DNA from: Rhodoferax sp.
Lineage (GTDB): Bacteria; Pseudomonadota; Gammaproteobacteria; Burkholderiales; Burkholderiaceae_C
Length of the DNA stretch: 64,000 bases
Assembly (NCBI GenBank): GCA_030685025.1
Contig: JAUXWC010000265.1
Span: forward strand, 1 to 64,000
Direction: 5' to 3'
Shown here: positions 36,541 to 43,562 of the stretch, piece by piece
Position numbering within the stretch: position 1 is the first letter of the stretch
Layout: each line of letters starts with the position of its first letter
Notes under the pieces: generated by a model
The model's database searches: none
What the model was told of the DNA's origin: nothing
What the model saw: the letters and a program-made list of their open reading frames with translations, nothing else
Translations under genes and position numbers: made by a program

Positions 36541-37047
36541 TCACTCGATAGTAATCTGTCGCGCCACCACCTTAATCTGGAGACTTGCCTCCTTGCCCAC
36601 CTCTATGACGCGCACTGCCCGCCAGCGCGCCCGGTCCAGATCACGGAAAGCAGCGAACACCGCCAAAGCCTTGGCTTCGGGTGGGAGCTTCATCTCCAAC
36701 GGCTTGCTGTCGCCCGGTCGCATCAGCAACTCCTCGCGTTGCACCAGGTCAGCCCCGAGGATGGCCGCGTCCTTCTCGAACAGCGAAAAGAAGTCCGCGG
36801 CCTCGAATGCCGCAGCAGATTTCAGCGCATAGACCCGCACCGTAATAGGTGACGGACGGTTGCGCGCGTCGGGGTTGACGTCCGAACCTGCGGCCAGGCT
36901 CAGCTTGATCTGCGACACAACGGGCTTGCTGGCGCAGCCCGTCAACGACACCGCCGCCAGCACCAAGCCCGCGGCTGCCAGCCCTTGCCACAGACTGCGG
37001 CCAAGCCAGCGACTGGTTACCTCGCGTACCAACGAAAAAGCGTACAT
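36541..37047 (-). CDS. tssJ: T6SS outer-membrane lipoprotein TssJ
   Basis: A 168-residue lipoprotein of the VasD/TssJ type, anchored to the outer membrane and connecting to TssM. Lipobox LTGC puts the acylated Cys at residue 38. The mature part is a beta-sandwich-like domain with the family strand pattern (ITVRVYALKSAAAFEAADFF near residue 67) and a C-terminal strand LQIKVVARQITI. AAAGGA precedes ATG 37047. It is divergent from tssA and is not linked here to the usual tssK and tssL. Confidence 0.92.
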   Translation of the reverse strand: MYAFSLVREVTSRWLGRSLWQGLAAAGLVLAAVSLTGCASKPVVSQIKLSLAAGSDVNPDARNRPSPITVRVYALKSAAAFEAADFFSLFEKDAAILGADLVQREELLMRPGDSKPLEMKLPPEAKALAVFAAFRDLDRARWRAVRVIEVGKEASLQIKVVARQITIE

Positions 37048-37070
37048 ACTGCAATCCTTTGTGAAGAAAT

Positions 37071-37086
37071 TGGCGAAAGCCTAGCA
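37071..37086 (+). promoter_or_regulatory. Sigma-54-like -24/-12 element before tssA
   Basis: TGGCGAAAGCCTAGCA has GG and GC at the correct 10-base gap for a -24/-12 promoter, with three mismatches in the full consensus. It lies 96 bases upstream of the tssA ATG. Many T6SS operons are RpoN-controlled, which makes this worth noting but not firm. No enhancer site was identified. Confidence 0.3.
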
Positions 37087-37181
37087 CAGGCGCGATCAAA
37101 ATGCGTCAACTTGGCGCCTTTGAATTATCATGCCGCTGATCGTCTTTGAGCCGGAGAGTCCCCCCGTTTACTGAGAGTCCG

Positions 37182-38207
37182 ATGCTGTCACCAGAATTAA
37201 TGGCCGCTTTGCTGGCGCCCGTGTCCGACGCGCTTCCCTGCGGGGAAGACCTGGAGTACGACGCCGCGTTCAGCGCGCTCGAAGTCGCCGCGCGGTTCAA
37301 GTCCGAGCAGCAGTTTGGCGACTCCGTCATCCCCGCCGTGGAGCCCGACTGGCGATCAGTCGCCGAACAGGCCATTGACCTGTTGCGGCGAACCAAGGAC
37401 CTCCGCGTTGCCATCCTGCTGTTGCGAGCCTGCGCACGTCTGCAAGGATTGGCCGGGTTTTCCATGGGTCTGCAACTGCTCACGTCGCTGCTGGAGACCT
37501 ATTGGGACACCGTCCATCCGCAGCTCGACGCGGACGATGACAACGATCCAACCATGCGGCTCAACGCCATCGCGCCACTGATAGACCCAGAGATGGCCTT
37601 GCGCGATTTGCACGACGCGCGAGTAGGGACTGCGCGCGCCCTGGGCGTCATCCTGGTCAGAGACATCGAGCAGGCCTTTGGCCGACTGAGCCCCAAGGAT
37701 GGTCAGCCCAGCTACACCACCGCCCAAATTGAAGGTGCGATCAGTGAGATGCGGGCCAGTGACCCTAGTGCGCTCGATTTCGGCGCCGGGCTACGTGACC
37801 AGATCGACCAGCTCAAGGCGCTGCTGGACGACCGAGTAAGTGGCGGACAACAGATCGATGTTAAGCCACTGCGGGACATCGCAACCCTGTTGCGACAGAC
37901 TTGTTCGAGCGCGGTGGTTGAACCCGAGGTTGGCTCCGAGGGGCAAGATACCCCCGGCTCCGAGTCGGGCGCCGGTCAGTCTGCTGGCGGCGGGTCCGGC
38001 CAGCTCCGCAGCCGTCAGGACGCCATATCGGCGCTCGATCGCGTTATCGCTTATCTGGAGCAGGCTGAGCCCGGCAACCCGGCGCCACTGCTCATCAAGC
38101 GCGCGCAACGCTTGATTGGCGTGAGCTTTCTTGAGATCATGTCGGACTTGGCGCCCGAGGCGTTGGGCAGTATTGAAAACATCACCGGTCGCAGCGCCTC
38201 AAGTTGA
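37182..38207 (+). CDS. tssA: T6SS protein TssA
   Basis: A 341-residue TssA (ImpA-type) protein. The N-terminal ImpA_N block is clear: PCGEDLEYDAAFSALEVAAR near residue 20, PDWRSVAEQAIDLLRRTKDLR near residue 57, and LETYWDTVHP near 104. The C-terminal part has a Gly/Ser-rich linker then ISALDRVIAYLEQAEPGNPAP, which resembles the sheath-associated end of short TssA types. TssA primes sheath assembly at the baseplate. I chose ATG 37182; the longer reading lacks a ribosome site. It heads tssA-tssB-tssC. Confidence 0.92.
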   Translation: MLSPELMAALLAPVSDALPCGEDLEYDAAFSALEVAARFKSEQQFGDSVIPAVEPDWRSVAEQAIDLLRRTKDLRVAILLLRACARLQGLAGFSMGLQLLTSLLETYWDTVHPQLDADDDNDPTMRLNAIAPLIDPEMALRDLHDARVGTARALGVILVRDIEQAFGRLSPKDGQPSYTTAQIEGAISEMRASDPSALDFGAGLRDQIDQLKALLDDRVSGGQQIDVKPLRDIATLLRQTCSSAVVEPEVGSEGQDTPGSESGAGQSAGGGSGQLRSRQDAISALDRVIAYLEQAEPGNPAPLLIKRAQRLIGVSFLEIMSDLAPEALGSIENITGRSASS

Positions 38208-38259
38208 GTGTCGCGCCGCGCACAGCCCATAGTTTGTCAACCGTAGCAAGGAGTTCACC

Positions 38260-38775
38260 ATGGCCACCAGCAGTCAGAAATTCATCGCCCGCAACCGGGC
38301 GCCGCGCGTGCAGATCGAGTACGACGTGGAGCTCTATGGCGCTGAAAAGAAGGTTCAGTTGCCCTTTGTGATGGGCGTGCTGGCCGACCTGTCGGGCAAG
38401 CCAGCCGACCCATTGGCGCCCGTTGGGGAGCGCAAGTTCCTCGAATTCGACACCGACAACTTCGACGCCCGCATGAAGGCCATGAAGCCACGCGCGGCCT
38501 TTTCCGTGCCCAACAGCCTGACGGGCGAAGGCGAAATGAAAGTCGACCTGACATTTGAGAGCATGGATGATTTCTCACCTGCGGCGGTCGCACGCAAGGT
38601 TGACGCGCTCAACAACCTGCTCGAGGCCCGAACGCAGCTTTCGAATCTCGTGACCTACATGGACGGCAAAGGTGGCGCCGAAGAGCTGCTGGCAAAGGTC
38701 ATGGAAGACCCCGCCTTGCTGAAGTCACTCGCTGCCAGCAAGAAAGCCGAAGATACCGCCGGCCCATCGGCCTGA
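38260..38775 (+). CDS. tssB: T6SS sheath small subunit TssB/VipA
   Basis: A 171-residue sheath component. The family start is present as SSQKFIARNRAPRVQIEYDVE, followed by LPFVMGVLADLSG and FLEFDTDNFDARMKAMKPR, all typical of VipA. TssB and TssC polymerise around the Hcp tube. AAGGAG lies before ATG 38260. It follows tssA after 52 bases and precedes tssC by 26. Confidence 0.97.
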   Translation: MATSSQKFIARNRAPRVQIEYDVELYGAEKKVQLPFVMGVLADLSGKPADPLAPVGERKFLEFDTDNFDARMKAMKPRAAFSVPNSLTGEGEMKVDLTFESMDDFSPAAVARKVDALNNLLEARTQLSNLVTYMDGKGGAEELLAKVMEDPALLKSLAASKKAEDTAGPSA

Positions 38776-38801
38776 CCAGACCCCTTACAGGAGCCATCAT
38801 C

Positions 38802-40298
38802 ATGCCCGAAGCCATTGCTCAAAAAAGCGCTCTTCAAGGTGTTACCTACGAAGGAAGCGACTTTGCCTCCCTGCTTAACAAAGAATTCAAACCACGAACG
38901 GACGAAGCCAAGAGCGCGGTTGAAGCGGCCGTTCAAACGTTGGCACAGCAAGCGTTGAGCCAAACCGCCTTGATTGGAAAGGACGTCGTGGAGACGATCC
39001 AGGCCATGATCGCCGCCATTGACCAGAAGCTCACCGACCAGGTGAACCGCATCTTGCATCACGCCGAGTTCCAAAAGCTCGAAGGGGCTTGGCGTGGTTT
39101 GCATTACATGGTCAACAACACCGAATCGGACGTCCACCTGAAGATCCGGGTCATGGACATCTCCAAACAAGAGCTGGGCAAGAACCTCAAGCGGTTCAAA
39201 GGCGCCGCCTGGGACCAGAGTCCGCTCTTCAAGAAGATTTACGAAGAGGAATACGGCCAGTTCGGCGGTGAGCCCTTCGGCGCCATGGTTGGCGACTACC
39301 ACTTTGACCAAAGCCCCCCAGACGTTGAACTGCTCGGGGAAATGGCGAAGATCGCCGCCTCCGCCCACGCCCCATTCATCACCGGAGCGAGCCCATCGCT
39401 GATGCAGATGGAGTCTTGGCAGGAATTGGCCAATCCCCGTGATTTGGCCAAGATCTTCTCGACCCCCGAGTATGCCGGCTGGCGCAGTCTGCGCGAGTCC
39501 GAGGATTCCAAGTATCTGGGCCTGTGCATGCCACGGTTCCTGGCGCGTACTCCCTATGGGGCAAAGACCAATCCGGTCGAGGCGTTCAATTTCGAAGAGG
39601 ATGTGGCTGGCGCCGACCACAACAAGTACGCCTGGGCCAATGCAGCCTACGCGATGGCGACCAACATCAACCGGTCTTACAAGCAGTACGGATGGGGCTC
39701 CAGAATTCGTGGCGTCGAATCCGGCGGCGCGGTCGAGAACCTGCCGCTTCACACCTTCCCGACCGATGACGGCGGCGTCGACCAGAAGTGTCCAACCGAG
39801 ATCGCGATCAGTGATCGACGCGAGGCAGAGCTCTCTGGCTGCGGCTTGTTGTCGATGATCCATCGCAAGAACTCCGATTTTGCCGCGTTCATTGGTGCCC
39901 AGTCCCTGCACAAGCCGGCGGAATACGACGACCCGGATGCCACCGCCAACGCCGCCTTGGCAGCTCGTCTACCCTACCTGTTCGCCTGCAACCGCTTTGC
40001 CCACTACCTGAAGTGCATCGTGCGTGACAAGGTGGGTAGCTTCAAGGAACGCGGCGACATGGAGCGCTGGCTGAACGCCTGGATCATGAACTACGTCGAT
40101 GGAGACCCCACCAACTCATCCGAAACCACCAAAGCGCAAAAACCATTGGCCGCGGCGGAGGTTGTGGTGGAGGAAATAGAAGGGCAACCTGGCTACTATT
40201 CGTCAAAGTTCTTCCTGCGCCCGCATTACCAATTGGAGGGCTTGACGGTGTCCTTGCGCTTGGTCTCCAAGCTGCCTTCCGGTAAGGGCGCGAAGTAG
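38802..40298 (+). CDS. tssC: T6SS sheath large subunit TssC/VipB
   Basis: A 498-residue sheath component. The family's conserved segments are EGAWRGLHYMVNNTESD near residue 88, EEEYGQFGGEPFGAMVGDY near residue 148, FLARTPYG and EDVAGADHNKYAWANAAYAM near residue 265, and C-terminal GQPGYYSSKFFLRPHYQLEG. The C-terminal extension would bind ClpV. AGGAG precedes ATG 38802. Together with tssB this is the contractile sheath. Confidence 0.98.
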   Translation: MPEAIAQKSALQGVTYEGSDFASLLNKEFKPRTDEAKSAVEAAVQTLAQQALSQTALIGKDVVETIQAMIAAIDQKLTDQVNRILHHAEFQKLEGAWRGLHYMVNNTESDVHLKIRVMDISKQELGKNLKRFKGAAWDQSPLFKKIYEEEYGQFGGEPFGAMVGDYHFDQSPPDVELLGEMAKIAASAHAPFITGASPSLMQMESWQELANPRDLAKIFSTPEYAGWRSLRESEDSKYLGLCMPRFLARTPYGAKTNPVEAFNFEEDVAGADHNKYAWANAAYAMATNINRSYKQYGWGSRIRGVESGGAVENLPLHTFPTDDGGVDQKCPTEIAISDRREAELSGCGLLSMIHRKNSDFAAFIGAQSLHKPAEYDDPDATANAALAARLPYLFACNRFAHYLKCIVRDKVGSFKERGDMERWLNAWIMNYVDGDPTNSSETTKAQKPLAAAEVVVEEIEGQPGYYSSKFFLRPHYQLEGLTVSLRLVSKLPSGKGAK

Positions 40299-40337
40299 GC
40301 GAGCAAACGGGGCTTGCCGCTGCCAAGTCAGGCGCAA

Positions 40338-40360
40338 CCAGCGGAGGCGGGATCCGCTGG
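40338..40360 (+). terminator. Hairpin between tssC and the lipoprotein gene
   Basis: A perfect 8-base stem CCAGCGGA (40338-40345)/TCCGCTGG (40353-40360) with a 7-base loop, 40 bases after the tssC stop. No T run follows, so it may attenuate or stabilise the message rather than end it. Confidence 0.4.
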
Positions 40361-40385
40361 CCCTCGGAGTCGACAGGAGACGTCA

Positions 40386-41369
40386 ATGATGAGCAGCAAA
40401 TTGCATGCGCGATGGGCGATGTCCCTGGTCGTTGGGGCCGCCACTGGGGGACTGTGGGGATGTGGCGGGCAGCCCAATGAACTCGACCCCAACGCCCCGA
40501 AAAACACACCCCTGGAATTCGGGTCCATCTCTGGCCCGAAGACCTACACGTATGGCGCCGCTCAACTTTACTCGATCCTCGTCCGAGACCCCGATGGCAT
40601 CAAAGCGGTATCGGCCACCCTTGATGGCGCGGCGATTTCGATCAATCTAAACGGCTTGCAGTACGACCTTACGTTTCCGGTCGGTATTGCTGTTGGCTCG
40701 CATACCCTGCTCGTTCGAGCGACCGGTTTGGCCCCAGACGGTTCGAGCGAAATTCCACAAACCTTCACGCAGGTCATCACCGTGCTGCGCCCCAACACAC
40801 CCTTGACGCTAGGAATGTTCAGCGGACCAATTAGCTATACCTTTGGACCAAGCCAAGCGTACCGCGTTACCGTGACTGATCCGGACGGCATTGCCAGTGT
40901 GCAGGCCTCGCTTGATGGCGTCAGCCTGCCTGCGGCGGCGTCGGGCGACGACTACCTGATCACGGTGCCCGCTGGCACCGCCGCTGGCAGTCATCTGATC
41001 ACCGTGATGGCCGCCGGAAAGCAGCCGGACGGCAGTAACGAGCCCGTCCAATCGCGTGAATTGAGTGTTTCCATTGTTCCTGCCGCGCCAGTGGACACGC
41101 CGCTGGCGCTGAGCGCTGTCGCCGAAACACTGGTGGTAGGCAATGCGGTCTTCACGGTCACCGTGACCGACCCTGACGGCGTGGCGTCGGTGAGCGCAAC
41201 CCTGGACGGCAACCCGATTCCCTTGTCCGTTTCGGGGAGCAACTATTCCTACTCCATCTACTACTTCTCGGTTCACCCGGGTCCCCATACCTTCGTGTTC
41301 ACCGCAATCGGCCTGGCGCCGGACGGCTCGGCCACCGCGCCTCAATCGGTCAGCTATTTCATCCCCTGA
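40386..41369 (+). CDS. Lipoprotein with three Ig-like repeats, unknown
   Basis: A 327-residue lipoprotein not matched to any named T6SS protein. The leader ends in lipobox LWGC (Cys26). The mature part is three tandem domains of about 95 residues: 40-136, 137-236 and 237-327. Each begins NTPL or DTPL, has a DPDGI/DPDGV...ATLDG or ASLDG turn, and ends with GxxPDGS. The pattern suggests Ig-like or cadherin-like beta-sandwiches with Asp-rich loops that may bind calcium. It sits between tssC and the TPR-methyltransferase in the same transcription direction, with AGGAG before the start. It would lie in the periplasm or on the outer membrane; the role is unknown. Confidence 0.86.
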   Translation: MMSSKLHARWAMSLVVGAATGGLWGCGGQPNELDPNAPKNTPLEFGSISGPKTYTYGAAQLYSILVRDPDGIKAVSATLDGAAISINLNGLQYDLTFPVGIAVGSHTLLVRATGLAPDGSSEIPQTFTQVITVLRPNTPLTLGMFSGPISYTFGPSQAYRVTVTDPDGIASVQASLDGVSLPAAASGDDYLITVPAGTAAGSHLITVMAAGKQPDGSNEPVQSRELSVSIVPAAPVDTPLALSAVAETLVVGNAVFTVTVTDPDGVASVSATLDGNPIPLSVSGSNYSYSIYYFSVHPGPHTFVFTAIGLAPDGSATAPQSVSYFIP

Positions 41370-41371
41370 CC

Positions 41372-42775
41372 GTGCCCGCGCGATCAAAGGCCAGTGCTGC
41401 GAGCGTGAACGCCCAGACCGCTGACACGCCACGCGAGCGCCCCCTTCAAGGTGGAGCCCGGCTGGCGCAGCGCCAACTGCTGGAGCGTGCCGTGAACTGG
41501 TTGCGCGCGAAGGAACTTGAGAAGGCCCAGTCCATCCTGGCCTCCATCCTTGAACGCTGGCCGGGCCAAGGCGATGCTTTGCACTTCCTGGGCGTGATCA
41601 ACCATCGACGCGGACACAGCGATGCGGCCCTCGGCCTGATCCATCAGGCCATTTGCGCCATGCCCGGCGAGCCCGCTCCCTGGAACAATCTTGGTAACGT
41701 GCTGGTCGAACTGCAACGCTTTGACGAGGCCACCGAGGCCTACGAGAAGTGCTTGGCACTGCAACCCAACTTCGCTGACGCGTTGAACAACTTGGCAACG
41801 ATTCACCGAAGGCGTGGCCTTCTCGAGCAGTCCGAAGCGCTGTGCCGGCGCGTGTTGGCGCTGCAACCCGAGTTGGCGCAGGCCTGGTACAACTTATCGC
41901 TCACCTTGTTGGAGCAAGGTCGCGTTGAAGACGGCCTCATGGCCAACAGCCGCGCCATTGTGCTGTGGCCACGGCATTTGCAGGCGCGCAATGCGGTGCC
42001 ACGCGCCTTGGTCCATCTGGGACGCCTGGATGAGGCGGCGCGACTGTACCGCGAGTGGCTCGCTGCTGACCCCGACAATCCCGTCATTCACCACCACCTT
42101 GCTGCTTGTTCAGGTGGCGCGGCACCCGAGCGAGCCAGTGACGGTTACGTCGAACGGACCTTCGACGCGTTTGCCGCCACGTTTGACGCCAATCTCGCAG
42201 CCTTGGGCTATCGGGCACCGCAACTGGTGGCCGACCTGGTGCAACAGCTTGCCGGGAACGGGACCAAGCGCCTGGTTGTTGCCGATCTCGGATGTGGGAC
42301 CGGCCTGTGCGGGCCCTTGATTCGCGGCATCGCGGAACAACTGCACGGATGCGATCTGTCCGCGGGAATGCTGGAGAAGGCCGAACGCCGGCACGTCTAC
42401 GACACCTTGCACCATCGCGAGTTGGTAGCTTACCTGTTGGAGCACGCCACCACTTTTGACGCGTTGGTATGTGCCGATACGCTGTGCTATTTTGGCGAGT
42501 TGGCGCAAGCCACGGCAGCCGCCGCTGGCGCGTTGCGAGCGGGCGGCTCTTTTGTCTTCACCGTTGAGGCATTGCCCGAAGACGCCTCTGAAGACTACCA
42601 CTTGCAGCCACATGGTCGCTACGCTCACAGGCGCGATTACGTAGCGACTGTCCTCGAGGAGAGCGGATTGAGGCCGGTCACCTTGCGTCAGGAGGTGCTT
42701 CGGTTCGAAGCCGGCCGTCCGGTCAACGGCTGGCTCGTTGGTGCGGTCCGGCAATCCTCGTCAGCCGCTGATTAG
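41372..42775 (+). CDS. TPR and class I methyltransferase fusion
   Basis: A 467-residue cytosolic protein: N-terminal tetratricopeptide repeats (about residues 30-240; clear units such as PWNNLGNVLVELQRFDEATE and ALNNLATIHRRRGLLEQSE) and a C-terminal SAM-dependent methyltransferase (about residues 250-460). SAM motif I is VADLGCGTGLCGP near Asp305, followed by GCDLSAGMLEKAE and FVFTVEAL. The family is used elsewhere for protein or lipid methylation; the target is unknown. The GTG start at 41372 is two bases after the lipoprotein stop, so the two genes are cotranslated. It precedes hcp. Confidence 0.85.
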   Translation: MPARSKASAASVNAQTADTPRERPLQGGARLAQRQLLERAVNWLRAKELEKAQSILASILERWPGQGDALHFLGVINHRRGHSDAALGLIHQAICAMPGEPAPWNNLGNVLVELQRFDEATEAYEKCLALQPNFADALNNLATIHRRRGLLEQSEALCRRVLALQPELAQAWYNLSLTLLEQGRVEDGLMANSRAIVLWPRHLQARNAVPRALVHLGRLDEAARLYREWLAADPDNPVIHHHLAACSGGAAPERASDGYVERTFDAFAATFDANLAALGYRAPQLVADLVQQLAGNGTKRLVVADLGCGTGLCGPLIRGIAEQLHGCDLSAGMLEKAERRHVYDTLHHRELVAYLLEHATTFDALVCADTLCYFGELAQATAAAAGALRAGGSFVFTVEALPEDASEDYHLQPHGRYAHRRDYVATVLEESGLRPVTLRQEVLRFEAGRPVNGWLVGAVRQSSSAAD

Positions 42776-42964
42776 TGGCCCAAATCGTTGAAAAGTCACA
42801 TTGCTGGAATGACTTGATCCAGAGCTGCGCAAACAGGTTCAAAATTCATCCCAGCGCTTCGTCTTACTAGCAGCCACCCAAGGGGCAGGACGCATCATCG
42901 GGTGGTATCGAGGCGCATCTGTCACCCGCGCTGGTACACCCATCCATTCATAGGAGCATTGAAA

Positions 42965-43444
42965 ATGAGTAGCGACTTTCACATCAAGTTCGACGGCGTC
43001 AAAGGCGAAGCCACGCATAAGGACCACAAAGGCGAGATTGAAATCCTGTCCTGGAGTTGGGGCGTCAGCCAGGCCTCCGGTGCGGCCTCCGGTGGTGGCT
43101 CTGGCAAGGGCAAGGCAAGCCCGCAAGACTTTCATTTCACGCATTTGTACGACGCCGCGTCGCCTGTCTTGGCCAAGCAGTGCGTAACTGGCAAGCACTT
43201 CAAAGACGCGAAGTTGACTGCCCGCAAGGCTGGCGAAGGACAGAAGGGCTTCCTGGTGATTACCCTGAAAGAAGTTTTCATCACATCCGTGCAGCCCGGT
43301 GGCGCCAAGGACGGTGATGTCATGGAGCAAGTCAGTTGCTCCTACAAAGACGTCGAGTTCGCGTACAAGCCGCAAGACGAGAAAGGCGGGCTGGGTGGGG
43401 AAATCAAGTTCGGCTGGAATACCACCACCACAGAGACCCGCTAG
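42965..43444 (+). CDS. hcp: T6SS tube protein Hcp
   Basis: A 159-residue Hcp (TssD), the hexameric ring that forms the secreted inner tube. Family features are DFHIKFDGVKGEATHKDHKGEIE-type N-terminus with the ILSWSWGVSQ strand, a flexible Ser/Gly loop (residues about 40-50) and C-terminal GGEIKFGWNTTT. I chose ATG 42965 with AGGAG upstream; the longer frame upstream lacks a site. The 189 bases before it separate it from the methyltransferase gene and may contain its own promoter. A hairpin follows the stop. Confidence 0.97.
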   Translation: MSSDFHIKFDGVKGEATHKDHKGEIEILSWSWGVSQASGAASGGGSGKGKASPQDFHFTHLYDAASPVLAKQCVTGKHFKDAKLTARKAGEGQKGFLVITLKEVFITSVQPGGAKDGDVMEQVSCSYKDVEFAYKPQDEKGGLGGEIKFGWNTTTTETR

Positions 43445-43457
43445 CGCTGCTCGGGCA

Positions 43458-43489
43458 CCATGCTCGTTACCGTGGTGCAACGAGCATGG
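43458..43489. terminator. Perfect 11-bp hairpin after hcp
   Basis: Arms CCATGCTCGTT (43458-43468) and AACGAGCATGG (43479-43489) are perfectly complementary with a 10-base loop, starting 13 bases after the hcp stop and 73 bases before the convergent CHAT gene stop. It probably stabilises the hcp message or limits read-through; there is no T run. Confidence 0.7.
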
Positions 43490-43562
43490 CCACGCCCGGT
43501 CCTGCGTTCTATCACCCCGGTCGCTTGCGGGTCCACTGCTTCAAACAACCAGGCGGTGACCG

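Noticed and set aside
42776..42964. Sigma-54 promoter before hcp
   Set aside because: TGG and GC pairs occur but none at the correct 10-base gap; no support for an RpoN site here.
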